From: Pedobacter sp. MC2016-05
GTDB lineage: Bacteria > Bacteroidota > Bacteroidia > Sphingobacteriales > Sphingobacteriaceae
DNA: 64,000 bases
Assembly (NCBI RefSeq): GCF_026239735.1
Contig: NZ_JAPIVT010000004.1
Span: 1-64,000, forward strand
Reading direction: 5' to 3'
Positions 17,764 through 26,889 of the stretch are shown one piece after another. The notes under the pieces are model-generated. The model was given only the letters and a program-made list of their open reading frames with translations. It ran no database searches and was not told the origin of the DNA. Made by a program: the position numbers and the translations under genes. The stretch's first letter is position 1; each line of letters begins with the position of its first letter.

Positions 17764-17795
17764 CAAAGCTAATGAATGTATTTTATTATTCCAAT
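17764..17795 (-). promoter_or_regulatory. Promoter of the MarR-fad operon
   Basis: On the minus strand ATTG (17792-17795), a 20-base spacer, then TAGCTTTG (17764-17771). The -7 box matches TAnnTTTG exactly and the -33 box differs by one base. It is the only good promoter seen upstream of the operon. Confidence 0.55.
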
Positions 17796-17818
17796 AGAGA
17801 AATTGAAAATTTTTTGTC

Positions 17819-17854
17819 ATAAAAAAAGCCCCCGAGTTTCATCGGAGGCTCTCA
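17819..17854 (-). terminator. Rho-independent terminator after the ompA-like gene
   Basis: Minus-strand stem AGCCTCCGA / TCGGGGGCT with a six-base loop and a U7 tail, 17 bases past the stop codon of the OmpA-family gene at 17870. Confidence 0.85.
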
Positions 17855-17869
17855 AAAATTATTTATCTA

Positions 17870-19186
17870 CTAGTATAAAGTAAACTCTACACGACGGTTT
17901 TGTTGACGACCAGCTGCAGTTTTATTAGTTGCAATTGGTTGACCCATTCCGTAGCCAGTAGCTTCGATACGAGATGCATTTGCACCTTGAGAAACTAAAT
18001 AAGCTTTTACAGATTCTGCTCTTTCTTTAGATAAACGTAAGTTTAATTCTTTAGATCCAGTGTTATCAGTATGACCTGCTAATTTTAAGCTGAAGTTTTT
18101 CTCTACTAATAAGGCTGCTACTCTGTTTAACGAAGCATAAGATTTAGAGCGGATAGTTGCTTTACCTAAATCGAATTCTAAGTTTTTAATCGCTTCGTTA
18201 ACTACTTTACGGTCTTCTTCAGTAACTATTGTTACTTGTGGTTTCGGAGCCACTAATGGACAACCAGAACCATCAACCACAGTACCAGCAGGTGTACCTG
18301 GGCATTTATCTAATTTATCAGCAACACCATCACCATCTGTATCTTTTAACAGATCATTCATTTCTGAACGTAATTTTGCGTTTTCAGCTTTTTGAGCATC
18401 TAAATCAGATTTCAAAGCATTTGCTGTATTTTTTGCAGCCAATGCCTCATCATAAGTTGCAGCTACAGGGTTGTGGAAAGCCAATTGTTTTCCAGTACCC
18501 AATGCAAATTCTAAACCAGCGTAACCATAGTTATATTTATCATTAGCCGGGCCTCTGTGTAATCCATCAAGATTATCTCCATCAACAAAGTTGATAGTCC
18601 AGCCTAAGTCGATATTAATTCCATCAGATACTTTGAATTTTGCACCAACACCTACAGGGATAATTAGTTCCTTGATTGTTTTACCACCAGCAAATTCAGT
18701 TGTTCCTGCTGTAGTGGTAATAGTTGGTTTGTAACCTGCTAAACCAGCACCAACCGAAGTATATAATTGTAATGCGTTTTCTTTTTTGAACATATCAATA
18801 TTGAACATATTCACAACCGCATTTAAACTTCCTGAATACTCTAATTGAGTTTCAAAGGCTGTTACTGGGGAGCTATTCACCAATCCACCTTCAAAAGGCT
18901 CTGAATTATCAGCCTTTAATTTACCTCTCACTCCATCTAAACGCAATGAGAAATACGGTGTAAATTGCTTTTTGATGTAAAGACCATAACCAAAGCTGGT
19001 TTTGTTGTTACTAAAATCATTTTTTCCACCCAATGGCGACAGCGGAGTCAATGCACCAGCATTGACACCAATAGACCAGGTTCTGAACTGAGACGTGGAT
19101 GTTGCTGGTTCCTGAGCCATTGCTACAGTACCTGCAAATAATCCGGCTAATATAACCGGTAGGGACTTGATTAGATTTGATTTCAT
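17870..19186 (-). CDS. OmpA-family outer membrane protein with TSP3-like repeat
   Basis: Signal peptide (cleavage near AMAQEP, residue about 24), an N-terminal eight-stranded-type beta-barrel region at about 30-235, a short coiled coil with AENAKLRSEMNDLL, a calcium-binding thrombospondin-3-like segment DTDGDGVADKLDKCPGTP at about 283-300, and a C-terminal OmpA peptidoglycan-binding domain (LAGHTDNTGSKELNLRLSKE, then QQNRRVEFTLY). 438 residues. It should link the outer membrane to the cell wall. Single-gene unit with its own terminator. Confidence 0.9.
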   Translation of the reverse strand: MKSNLIKSLPVILAGLFAGTVAMAQEPATSTSQFRTWSIGVNAGALTPLSPLGGKNDFSNNKTSFGYGLYIKKQFTPYFSLRLDGVRGKLKADNSEPFEGGLVNSSPVTAFETQLEYSGSLNAVVNMFNIDMFKKENALQLYTSVGAGLAGYKPTITTTAGTTEFAGGKTIKELIIPVGVGAKFKVSDGINIDLGWTINFVDGDNLDGLHRGPANDKYNYGYAGLEFALGTGKQLAFHNPVAATYDEALAAKNTANALKSDLDAQKAENAKLRSEMNDLLKDTDGDGVADKLDKCPGTPAGTVVDGSGCPLVAPKPQVTIVTEEDRKVVNEAIKNLEFDLGKATIRSKSYASLNRVAALLVEKNFSLKLAGHTDNTGSKELNLRLSKERAESVKAYLVSQGANASRIEATGYGMGQPIATNKTAAGRQQNRRVEFTLY

Positions 19187-19279
19187 ATTTTCTAATATAA
19201 CGTTGATATGCGTTGCCCAGCATATACAATTGCTATACCAAAAAGAGGAAATTTAAAAAATACTTATCCACCTTAACAG

Positions 19280-21001
19280 TTAGTAACCCAGAGCGGTATC
19301 ATCTCCCCGTGGATCTGCACCTGCTTGATAAGTACCCCATTTGGTTTTCAAAATGGCATCTACCCTTCCAATTGCGCCACGGTTGATGATTTTATAACCT
19401 TTAGCTTCCAACTTTTGTGTTGATGAACTATCTATTGCATCCTTTTCTACATAAACTTCATCTGGCAGCCATTGGTGGTGAAATTTTTTAGCAGCAACAG
19501 CAGCTTGCATATTCATGTCAAAATCGACTACATTAATGATGGTTTGGAAAACAGAAGTAATAATTGTAGATCCACCTGGGGTACCCACAACCATGAAAAG
19601 TTTTCCCTCTTTTTCTACAATAGTTGGAGTCATAGAGCTTAACATCCGTTTATTTGGTGCAATAGCATTGGCTTCGCCACCAACCAAACCATACATATTT
19701 GGCGCTCCTGGCTTTACCGAAAAATCATCCATTTCATTATTCAGTAAAAAGCCACCACCTTTAACCACAACCAAGGATCCATAAGAGCCGTTTAAGGTTG
19801 TCGTTATCGAAACTGCATTTCCTTCATGATCCACAATAGAAAAATGCGTGGTTTCTTCACTTTCTTTACCTTTGATTACCCCGGCTAAAATTTGATCGCT
19901 AGGTGTTGCGGTAGCCCAGTTAAAGTTGGCCATTCGCTGTTTATTGTAAAAAGGATTTAATAATTCTTTTTGAGGAACACTATAAAAATCCGGATCACCA
20001 AGATGAGTGGCCCTGTCAGCATACACTCTCCTTTCTGCTTCAACAAAAACCTGTACTGTTGAATCTGAGTTATGTCCCCATTTTTTCAATGGATATGGCT
20101 CAACCGATTGTAGCAATTGAATGAGCGCTATGCCACCGCTAGAAGTTGGCGGCATGGTAATAATTTTATGGCCCCGATAACTCCCTGTTACAGGTTTGCG
20201 CCAAACCGCCTGGTAGTTTTTTAAATCTTCTTTGGTAATTAAGCCCTTTCCACGCTGCATTTCTGCCACGATAGAATCAGCCACGGCACCTTCATAAAAG
20301 CCTGCCTTACCTTTTTGTTGAATAAGCTTTAAAGTATTCGCTAATTCGGTTTGTACTAATAAACTGTTCTCTTGCCAAGTGCTTTCTAGGTTAACCAAAG
20401 CAGTTCCGTTTATATTAATATCCATCAATTTTCGGTGCAAGCCGTTCAGTTCGGCGGATTGGCGCTTGGTAATTTTAAAACCATTTTCTGCCAAATCAAT
20501 TGCTGGCTGAACAACCTCTTTCCAAGAAAGTTTACCATATTTTTGATGAGCCTCAACCATACCGGCAACTGAACCCGGAACCCCTGCAGCTAAATGCCCA
20601 AATAAGCTTTTATCAACAATTGGATTCCCTGCAGAATCTAAGTACATGTCTCTGCTTGCTGATGCAGCGGCTTTCTCGCGAAAATCCAGTGCATTCACTT
20701 CGCCTTTTGCGGAGCGATAAACCATAAAGCCACCACCACCAATGTTTCCAGCATTTGGATACACTACAGCTAACGCAAATTGAACAGCAACAGCCGCATC
20801 AACAGCGTTGCCGCCTTTTTTTAAAATATCAATACCAACTTTTGATGCTTCAGGATGTGCTGTAACAACCATCCCATTTTTAAATTCCCCGCTATTGTTT
20901 TTCCCGAGCTGACCGCTTACACAGCTGGCAAAAACAATGACTAATACGATGAGCGTTGAGCTAATTTTAAGTTTAGTTAGGCGCTTTATAGTTTTCTGCA
21001 T
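19280..21001 (-). CDS. ggt: Gamma-glutamyltransferase lipoprotein
   Basis: Ntn-hydrolase that cleaves or transfers the gamma-glutamyl group of glutathione and related peptides. From the ATG at 21001 it has 573 residues and begins with a signal peptide and lipobox FASC, so it is probably an envelope lipoprotein. Conserved parts include GGNAVDAAVAVQFALAVV, GNIGGGGFMVYR and the autoprocessing site SEETTHFSIVD, where the first Thr of TTHFS should become the nucleophile of the small subunit. The C terminus has the substrate-binding motif SSMTPTIV. The frame is open to 21031, but those extra ten residues are not signal-like. The start overlaps the end of the upstream acyl-CoA ligase gene by 29 bases. 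Confidence 0.93.
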   Translation of the reverse strand: MQKTIKRLTKLKISSTLIVLVIVFASCVSGQLGKNNSGEFKNGMVVTAHPEASKVGIDILKKGGNAVDAAVAVQFALAVVYPNAGNIGGGGFMVYRSAKGEVNALDFREKAAASASRDMYLDSAGNPIVDKSLFGHLAAGVPGSVAGMVEAHQKYGKLSWKEVVQPAIDLAENGFKITKRQSAELNGLHRKLMDININGTALVNLESTWQENSLLVQTELANTLKLIQQKGKAGFYEGAVADSIVAEMQRGKGLITKEDLKNYQAVWRKPVTGSYRGHKIITMPPTSSGGIALIQLLQSVEPYPLKKWGHNSDSTVQVFVEAERRVYADRATHLGDPDFYSVPQKELLNPFYNKQRMANFNWATATPSDQILAGVIKGKESEETTHFSIVDHEGNAVSITTTLNGSYGSLVVVKGGGFLLNNEMDDFSVKPGAPNMYGLVGGEANAIAPNKRMLSSMTPTIVEKEGKLFMVVGTPGGSTIITSVFQTIINVVDFDMNMQAAVAAKKFHHQWLPDEVYVEKDAIDSSSTQKLEAKGYKIINRGAIGRVDAILKTKWGTYQAGADPRGDDTALGY

Positions 21002-22748
21002 CTTTATATATTTTTTCGATGATGTCGGCATTTTTCTCGGTAATCACTTTTCGTTTCAAGCTTAGTTTTGGTGTTAACTCGCCGCCATCAATACTCCATT
21101 CTTTTGGAAGTAAAGCAAATCTTTTCACTTGTTCCCACTTCCCAAAATCTACACTGGCTGCCTCAACTACCTCATTGTATTTTGCTAAAACCTGATCATT
21201 TTTTATAATCTCTTCATTCGTAGTAAAAGTGATTCCTTTTTTGCCTGCCCAGGTTTTTAATACTTCGAAGTTAGGAACAATTAATGCAGATGGAAATTTT
21301 TTATTCTCACCCAAAACCATAATCTGCTCAATGAAAATTGACTCTTTATATTTATTTTCCAACATTTGAGGCGCAATATATTTTCCACCAGCGGTTTTAA
21401 ACATTTCCTTTTTACGATCGGTAATTTTGAGAAAACGACCATCCACTAATTCACCAATGTCGCCGGTATGGAACCATCCGTCCTGATCGATGGCTTCTTC
21501 CGTTAAATCGGGGCGATTGTAATAACCTTTCATCACTTGGTGGCCACGGGTTAACACCTCTCCATCCGAAGCGATTTTCACCTCAACACCTTTAATCACT
21601 TCCCCAACAGTACCGAACATGGTACCGCCAAAATGATTTACCGTAATTACAGGCGAAGTTTCCGTTAAACCATACCCTTCGAAAACAGGCATACCTGCAG
21701 CCCAGAAGATCCGTGCCAAACGCGGATTTAAAGCGGCGCCACCAGAAACAATTACCACGATCTCTCCACCAAGCGCCTCCTGCCATTTTTTAAAAACCAA
21801 TTTCCTGGCAATGCCCAATTTGAAATTATACCATGCACCGGCATTCGTGGTATATTTTTCGGCCAACGCTACCGACCAAAAGAAAATTCCCTTCTTAATA
21901 CCAGTAAGCGATTTCCCTTTCTCCATTATTTTATCATAAACTTTCTCAAGCAAACGGGGTACGGTAGAGAATGCGTTTGGTTTTACATGTTGAATATCGG
22001 CAACTATGGTATCCATGCTTTCGGCATAATAAATACTTGTTCTATTATATAAGTACAGGTAAATAATCATGCGTTCGAATATGTGCGAAAGCGGCAAAAA
22101 GCTTAAACTTTTATTTACACCCTCTGGCATCACTACAGATGAATTTACGAAATTGGCCACCAGATTATGGTGCGTTAACATTACGCCCTTCGGGGTGCCC
22201 GTAGTTCCTGATGTGTAAATGAGTGTTAATATGTCTTCGGGTTCTACTTTTGATCTATATTCGTCGAGGTTAATTGCCTGGCTGTTTTCCCCATCAGCGA
22301 TAAGCGTTTTCCAGGATCTTACACCTTCAACATCACTAAAACTGAAAATTTTTATATCTGGATTAATCGCATCTGCACATGGCTTTATTTTTTTATATAA
22401 ATCGCCATCGGATACAAAGACAATCGAAATTTCTGCATCCTTTAATATAAACTGAATATCGTGTTCTGCTAAAGTGGGATAAAGTGGTATCTGGTAGGCT
22501 CCAATTTGATTAGCTGCAAAATCGGCAATATTCCATTCTGGTCTATTATGAGACATCACTGCAACCCTTCCACCCTTTGCAATACCAAGATTAATTAATC
22601 CACGACTTAACTTGTCTACAGTTGCAGAAAAATCTGCAGTACTGTAATTAACCCATTTGCCATTAATTTTTCCATTGATAAACTCTTGCTTCGGATCTTC
22701 CAGGTTATATCGTAGGAGGTCGAATACCCTTGTAATTTCTGCAGCCAT
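20973..22748 (-). CDS. fadD: Long-chain fatty acid-CoA ligase (AMP-forming)
   Basis: Activates fatty acids to acyl-CoA with ATP via an acyl-AMP intermediate. ANL superfamily fold of 591 residues: the P-loop TLIYTSGTTGTPKGVMLTHHN at about 173-193, VFEGYGLTETSPVI in the middle, the hinge TGDIGELVDGRFLKITDRKKEMFKTAGGKYI, and a small C-terminal domain (no conserved GK-lysine judged here). It resembles the FadD15/FAA1-like long-chain ligases. It would feed the beta-oxidation operon at 11.6-17.7 kb, but forms its own unit with ggt, which it overlaps. A putative -7 box is at 22784-22791. Confidence 0.92.
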   Translation of the reverse strand: MAAEITRVFDLLRYNLEDPKQEFINGKINGKWVNYSTADFSATVDKLSRGLINLGIAKGGRVAVMSHNRPEWNIADFAANQIGAYQIPLYPTLAEHDIQFILKDAEISIVFVSDGDLYKKIKPCADAINPDIKIFSFSDVEGVRSWKTLIADGENSQAINLDEYRSKVEPEDILTLIYTSGTTGTPKGVMLTHHNLVANFVNSSVVMPEGVNKSLSFLPLSHIFERMIIYLYLYNRTSIYYAESMDTIVADIQHVKPNAFSTVPRLLEKVYDKIMEKGKSLTGIKKGIFFWSVALAEKYTTNAGAWYNFKLGIARKLVFKKWQEALGGEIVVIVSGGAALNPRLARIFWAAGMPVFEGYGLTETSPVITVNHFGGTMFGTVGEVIKGVEVKIASDGEVLTRGHQVMKGYYNRPDLTEEAIDQDGWFHTGDIGELVDGRFLKITDRKKEMFKTAGGKYIAPQMLENKYKESIFIEQIMVLGENKKFPSALIVPNFEVLKTWAGKKGITFTTNEEIIKNDQVLAKYNEVVEAASVDFGKWEQVKRFALLPKEWSIDGGELTPKLSLKRKVITEKNADIIEKIYKDAENYKAPN

Positions 22749-22783
22749 ATCTTTTTATTATTATTTGGTTAAGTTAAAAAAAT

Positions 22784-22791
22784 CAAACATA
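22784..22791 (-). promoter_or_regulatory. Putative -7 box of the fadD promoter
   Basis: TATGTTTG on the minus strand, 35 bases before the start codon; matches TAnnTTTG. No -33 TTTG at the expected spacing. The MarR palindrome of the fad operon is not repeated here. Confidence 0.35.
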
Positions 22792-23016
22792 AAGATGTGC
22801 CAGCCTTATGTTTTTGATCGACAAAATTTTGCAGCTATAAGTTAATCTTAAAGCAACTTCTATAACGAAAAATTTAAATAAACTTAAGAAATCAAAAATT
22901 ACTATGCAAGCATTGTTTTTTATAGCTATAAATTTTTACCGTAAAAACATAAACGGCATTAAAGTTGTTAAGCTGATTAAATATTTGAAAAACGTTATTT
23001 ACTTTAAAATTTGATT

Positions 23017-23481
23017 ATGAAAAAGCTATTTACAATTTTAGGATGCATTGCATTATTCGCATTGACGACAACGAGTGTTAAAGCACAGAATTACAAAACA
23101 GGTTTAGGATTAGGAATAGACTTTGGCGACGGCGCAACATTGGTTGGCCCATCTGTTAGACACCATTTCAGTAGGAGTGCAGCTTTACAAGGTGAAGTTT
23201 TATTTGGTGGTAACTCTACAACCTTACAGGCATTTTTACAATATAATGCTTCAATTCCTGGCGCAAAAGGTCTAGATTGGTATTTAGGTGGTGGTCCATC
23301 AGTACAATTATATGATGGTGGTTCTAACTTTTATTTAGTACCAATGGTTGGTTTAGATTACAAAATAAGCGGTGCACCATTAGCAATTGCTTTAGACTGG
23401 AGACCAAGATTATATCTAGGTGATGGCGATAGCGATTTTAACGCTGGAAGATTTGGTTTAGGCTTCAGATATACCTTTTAA
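23017..23481 (+). CDS. Small outer membrane beta-barrel protein
   Basis: 154 residues from the ATG at 23017 (the frame also has an upstream TTG at 23011). A signal peptide ends at VKAQN (about residue 23). The rest alternates polar and hydrophobic residues with many Gly, and ends with the C-terminal aromatic LGFRYTF expected for barrel insertion by the BAM machinery, so an eight-stranded-type porin-like or structural barrel is likely. Function unknown. Divergent from fadD and convergent with the M61 peptidase gene, with a shared terminator between them. Confidence 0.82.
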   Translation: MKKLFTILGCIALFALTTTSVKAQNYKTGLGLGIDFGDGATLVGPSVRHHFSRSAALQGEVLFGGNSTTLQAFLQYNASIPGAKGLDWYLGGGPSVQLYDGGSNFYLVPMVGLDYKISGAPLAIALDWRPRLYLGDGDSDFNAGRFGLGFRYTF

Positions 23482-23519
23482 GCAAACAGCTTAAATAATA
23501 AAGCGATAAGCTTGATATA

Positions 23520-23553
23520 AAAAAGCCGCTGGAGAATTTCCAGCGGCTTTTTT
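23520..23553. terminator. Bidirectional terminator
   Basis: Perfect stem AAAAGCCGCTGG / CCAGCGGCTTTT with loop AGAATTT... flanked by A and T runs, so it can stop transcripts from both the barrel gene (+) and the M61 peptidase gene (-). Confidence 0.88.
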
Positions 23554-23597
23554 ATTGACTAATTTTGAACTCGAGACTAACCCCTCAAGACCCAAAC

Positions 23598-25430
23598 TTA
23601 CTTACCTACCCATTTTTTGAACACCGCTTTTTGTGCCGGCGTTGCATTCTGATTTATGGTAGCTTTTAAACGTACGCTAGGGTTTGCTTTCAAAGTAAGT
23701 GAAATCTCTTTCTCCAAACCATCACGTTTAATTTTAAGTTTCAACACATCGCCGATATTCTTCCCTGAAACAACAGGTAAGGTTTCTAATGATAACATCG
23801 GGCTTTTTAGTCTGACATTAGCCAAAGCATCGTTAACCGAAATGTTGTCTAACGAAATGATTTCATCATTAACATTCAAACCAGCAACCCAAGCAGCAGA
23901 ATTTCTAGTAATTGAAGAAACCGAAATCGTACCATTATTGGTTAACTGACCTGCGGCACCGCTTACCGGTTTATTAGGCGTTGCATTTTCTGTAGTCACA
24001 TCCACACCAGCGTATCCTAAATATTTCATATATTCTGCATCATCTACGCCATTAACATATTTAGCCCAAAAATTGGTGAAACTAATACCCGAAATTTTTT
24101 CGACCATTGCTTTAAATTCAGCATCGGTATAACCACGTTTTAAAGTTTTGCACTGTAAATACATGGCTTTCATCACGTCATCTAAACTTTTGGCACCTCT
24201 TGTTACATTGATAATTTCCAAATCCATCAATATTCCAATTACTTCACCTTTACTGTAATAAGAAATAGAATTATTTTTAGAGTTTTCGTTCGGACGGTAA
24301 CCAATAATCCAGGCATCATAACTAGAAGAAGCAGCTGATTGATATTTTGCTCCAGGCGTGTTAATCACCGTACCGATCGCGCCAGCAAGATCTTTCACAA
24401 AAGTAGCGTCATCGTTAAAACCCGCTCTGTGCATGTATTTATTTTCATAGTATGAAGTAAATCCTTCAGCCACCCAAAGGTTGGTGGTATAGTTTTCGTT
24501 GTCGTAATCAAACGGACCTAAAGCAACCGGGCGTAAACGCTTAACGTTCCATAAATGGTGATACTCATGGGCAACCAAAGCTAAAAAGCCTTTGTAACCT
24601 GCTTCGGTGTTGTAAGCATTTCGCGTAGCACCCAAAGTAGTAGAATTTAAATGCTCTAAACCACCGCCACCTCTTAAGAAGTTGTGAACGATGAAAGTGT
24701 AATGTTTGTTAGGATTTTCTCCATAAACCGCAGTAATTTCTTCTACAATTTTAGCCATATCCACTTTCAACTTCTCTTTATCATAATTACCGCCGCCATA
24801 CATGGCAACCTCATGACGAACACCAGCTGCATTAAATTCGAAAATATCCTGGTTACCTACCTCTATCGGGCTATCGTATAAAATATCGAAATCGCTTGCA
24901 CGGTAAGTAAACTGTTGACCAGCAACCGGCTCTAAACCTGTTGAAACTTTACTCCAGGTGTTGAATGGAATAATTTTAACTGTACTTGGTGATTTAATCA
25001 TTCCATCAGGATGCATAAAAATTCCTGTTGATGATAGAAAGGCATGAGATTCATCAATGAAAGGCGTACGTACCGAAATTTCGAAAGCGTAAACCCGGTA
25101 GTTAATTTTTATCTCAGCAGCTTTAGCAGAAAATATTCTCCAGGTATTTTTTCTCACTTTTTCAACACGGGCCTGCTTACCGCCAGCCGTTGCCTTAAAA
25201 TCTTCTACACTTTTCTCAAACTCGCGAACAAGATAAGAACCTGGAGTCCACACTGGCATTTTTACATCAACATAATCGTTTGCCAAACCAGAAATATTCA
25301 TCTGAACTTCAGCATAATGTGCTTGAGGCTCTTTAAAAGAAACCTCAAAAGCAATTTTTACTTGTGCATTTGCTGCCATAAAACATGTTAGTATTAAAAC
25401 TAAACTTAAAATTGATTTTTTGATTAACAT
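23598..25430 (-). CDS. M61-family peptidase with PDZ domain
   Basis: Secreted zinc metallopeptidase of the glycyl-aminopeptidase (M61) family. The chosen start at 25430 (MLIKKSIL) begins a clean signal peptide ending MAANAQ; the frame extends seven codons further to 25451. The peptidase domain has the zinc motif HEYHHLWNVKR (His-Glu-x-x-His at about residues 288-292 from the chosen start) with GGGGLEHLNS upstream, and a PDZ domain follows in the last 120 residues (AAWVAGLNVNDEIISLDNISV). About 610 residues is standard for the family. Probably periplasmic, trimming peptides. Single gene with a shared downstream terminator. Confidence 0.9.
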   Translation of the reverse strand: MLIKKSILSLVLILTCFMAANAQVKIAFEVSFKEPQAHYAEVQMNISGLANDYVDVKMPVWTPGSYLVREFEKSVEDFKATAGGKQARVEKVRKNTWRIFSAKAAEIKINYRVYAFEISVRTPFIDESHAFLSSTGIFMHPDGMIKSPSTVKIIPFNTWSKVSTGLEPVAGQQFTYRASDFDILYDSPIEVGNQDIFEFNAAGVRHEVAMYGGGNYDKEKLKVDMAKIVEEITAVYGENPNKHYTFIVHNFLRGGGGLEHLNSTTLGATRNAYNTEAGYKGFLALVAHEYHHLWNVKRLRPVALGPFDYDNENYTTNLWVAEGFTSYYENKYMHRAGFNDDATFVKDLAGAIGTVINTPGAKYQSAASSSYDAWIIGYRPNENSKNNSISYYSKGEVIGILMDLEIINVTRGAKSLDDVMKAMYLQCKTLKRGYTDAEFKAMVEKISGISFTNFWAKYVNGVDDAEYMKYLGYAGVDVTTENATPNKPVSGAAGQLTNNGTISVSSITRNSAAWVAGLNVNDEIISLDNISVNDALANVRLKSPMLSLETLPVVSGKNIGDVLKLKIKRDGLEKEISLTLKANPSVRLKATINQNATPAQKAVFKKWVGK

Positions 25431-25789
25431 ATTGGGGTATTTTGTCAGCAAAAATATGCTAATTGATGAAGTTTTTGAATTTTAAACGAAAATTAGATCG
25501 AGCCTGGGCATATAAAACTCTGAAGTCAGCTGTCATAAGTCTTAAGATATTATCGATAAACCATAGCCTTTGTGATAAAAGTTGATTTAAAAAGCATGGC
25601 AACTTATTCAAAAGGCATTTTATTAAATTAACAATCCATACTTTGGCCTACACGCTAAAGCCTTCAAATTAACTTGGTAACATCCTTAATACAACAAATT
25701 TAGGACTAAACTATTTGAATATTTTTACACTCTTATTCTTACGTTAATTCAATTTTAAACGTTCAGATAAGTACGACACAAATATAAAC
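25431..25789. other. Intergenic region upstream of the efflux operon
   Basis: About 360 A+T-rich bases between divergent genes. It must hold promoters for both, but no TAnnTTTG box with correct spacing was found, nor any repeat, hairpin or short gene. Confidence 0.5.
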
Positions 25790-26887
25790 ATGAAGAAAAG
25801 GTATATTTTTTATGCTGTTTTTGCTATTGGCTTGGCCTATTTAGTATACTACAGAATTAACGCAAACAAAAAATTAGAAGGTAAAGGCGGGGCTGCTGGC
25901 GCTTCTGCTAAAGGTGGGGCTGGCAAAGGTGGAGCTGCAGGCGCACCCATGGTTGTTGATGGTATTGTGGTAAAACCAACATCATTTAATAACGACCTCG
26001 AAGTAACCGGAGCCATTGAAGCCAATGAATCTGTAGTGCTAAAAAGTGAGGTTGCGGGTTTGGTAACTGGAATTTATTTTAAAGAAGGAACCAATGTAGC
26101 TAAAGGATCAGTATTGGTTAAAATTAACGACAGAGATATTCAGGCACAATTACAGGAAGCCTTAACCAAACAAAAACTATCTGGCACTACCGAAAACAGG
26201 TCGAAACAATTGCTGGAAAAAGGCGCAATCAGTCAGGAGGAGTACGATATCTCACTTGCCGATTTGAGATCGCTACAATCGCAAACGCAATTAATTAGGG
26301 CACAATTGGCTAAAACAACTATCCGAGCTCCATTTTCGGGCAGAATTGGTTTAAGAAGTATTTCTGCAGGAACATATTTAACACCTTCTACTGTCATCGC
26401 AAACCTGGTAAACACCAATCCGGTTAAAGTTACATTTTCGGTGCCTGAAAAATATGCAGGGCAGATTAACCTGGGCTCATCAATCGCATTTAAAACCGAT
26501 GGGTCTTCAAAACAAAATACAGGGAAAGTATATGCCATAGAACCTGGAATAAATACAGCCACTAGAACACTGCAAATTAGGGCATTAGCGCCTAATGCAG
26601 ATAACAGCTTGTTACCAGGCTCATTTGCCAAGATAAAGCTTGCACTAAACACCCTTCAAAATGCTATTCTTATTCCTAACCAGGCCATTATTCCGGTTTT
26701 GAAAGGTAAAATTGTTTACATCAAGAAAAACGGAAAAGCCCAGGAAGTGAAGGTAGAAGCCGGAACGCGGACAGATGAAAACATTGTAATAACTTCTGGT
26801 CTTAAAGCTGGCGATACGGTTTTAACCACTGGCTCAATGGCCTTAAAAAAAGATGCTCCTGTGAAAGTAAATCTGGTTAAAGAATAA
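25790..26887 (+). CDS. RND efflux periplasmic adaptor (HlyD/MdtA family)
   Basis: Membrane fusion protein linking the inner membrane RND pump to the outer membrane channel. An N-terminal membrane anchor (about 3-22) is followed by an unusual Gly/Ala/Lys low-complexity linker (about 34-54, units like GGAAGA and KGGAGK). Then come the lipoyl halves (VVLKSEVAGLVTGIYFKEG and TTIRAPFSGRIGLRSISAG), a short helical hairpin at about 115-165, and beta-barrel and membrane-proximal domains to residue 365. There is no lipobox. It starts an operon with the RND permease two bases downstream and TolC after that. The hairpin is short, as in MdtA-like adaptors. Substrate unknown. Confidence 0.92.
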   Translation: MKKRYIFYAVFAIGLAYLVYYRINANKKLEGKGGAAGASAKGGAGKGGAAGAPMVVDGIVVKPTSFNNDLEVTGAIEANESVVLKSEVAGLVTGIYFKEGTNVAKGSVLVKINDRDIQAQLQEALTKQKLSGTTENRSKQLLEKGAISQEEYDISLADLRSLQSQTQLIRAQLAKTTIRAPFSGRIGLRSISAGTYLTPSTVIANLVNTNPVKVTFSVPEKYAGQINLGSSIAFKTDGSSKQNTGKVYAIEPGINTATRTLQIRALAPNADNSLLPGSFAKIKLALNTLQNAILIPNQAIIPVLKGKIVYIKKNGKAQEVKVEAGTRTDENIVITSGLKAGDTVLTTGSMALKKDAPVKVNLVKE

Positions 26888-26889
26888 TT

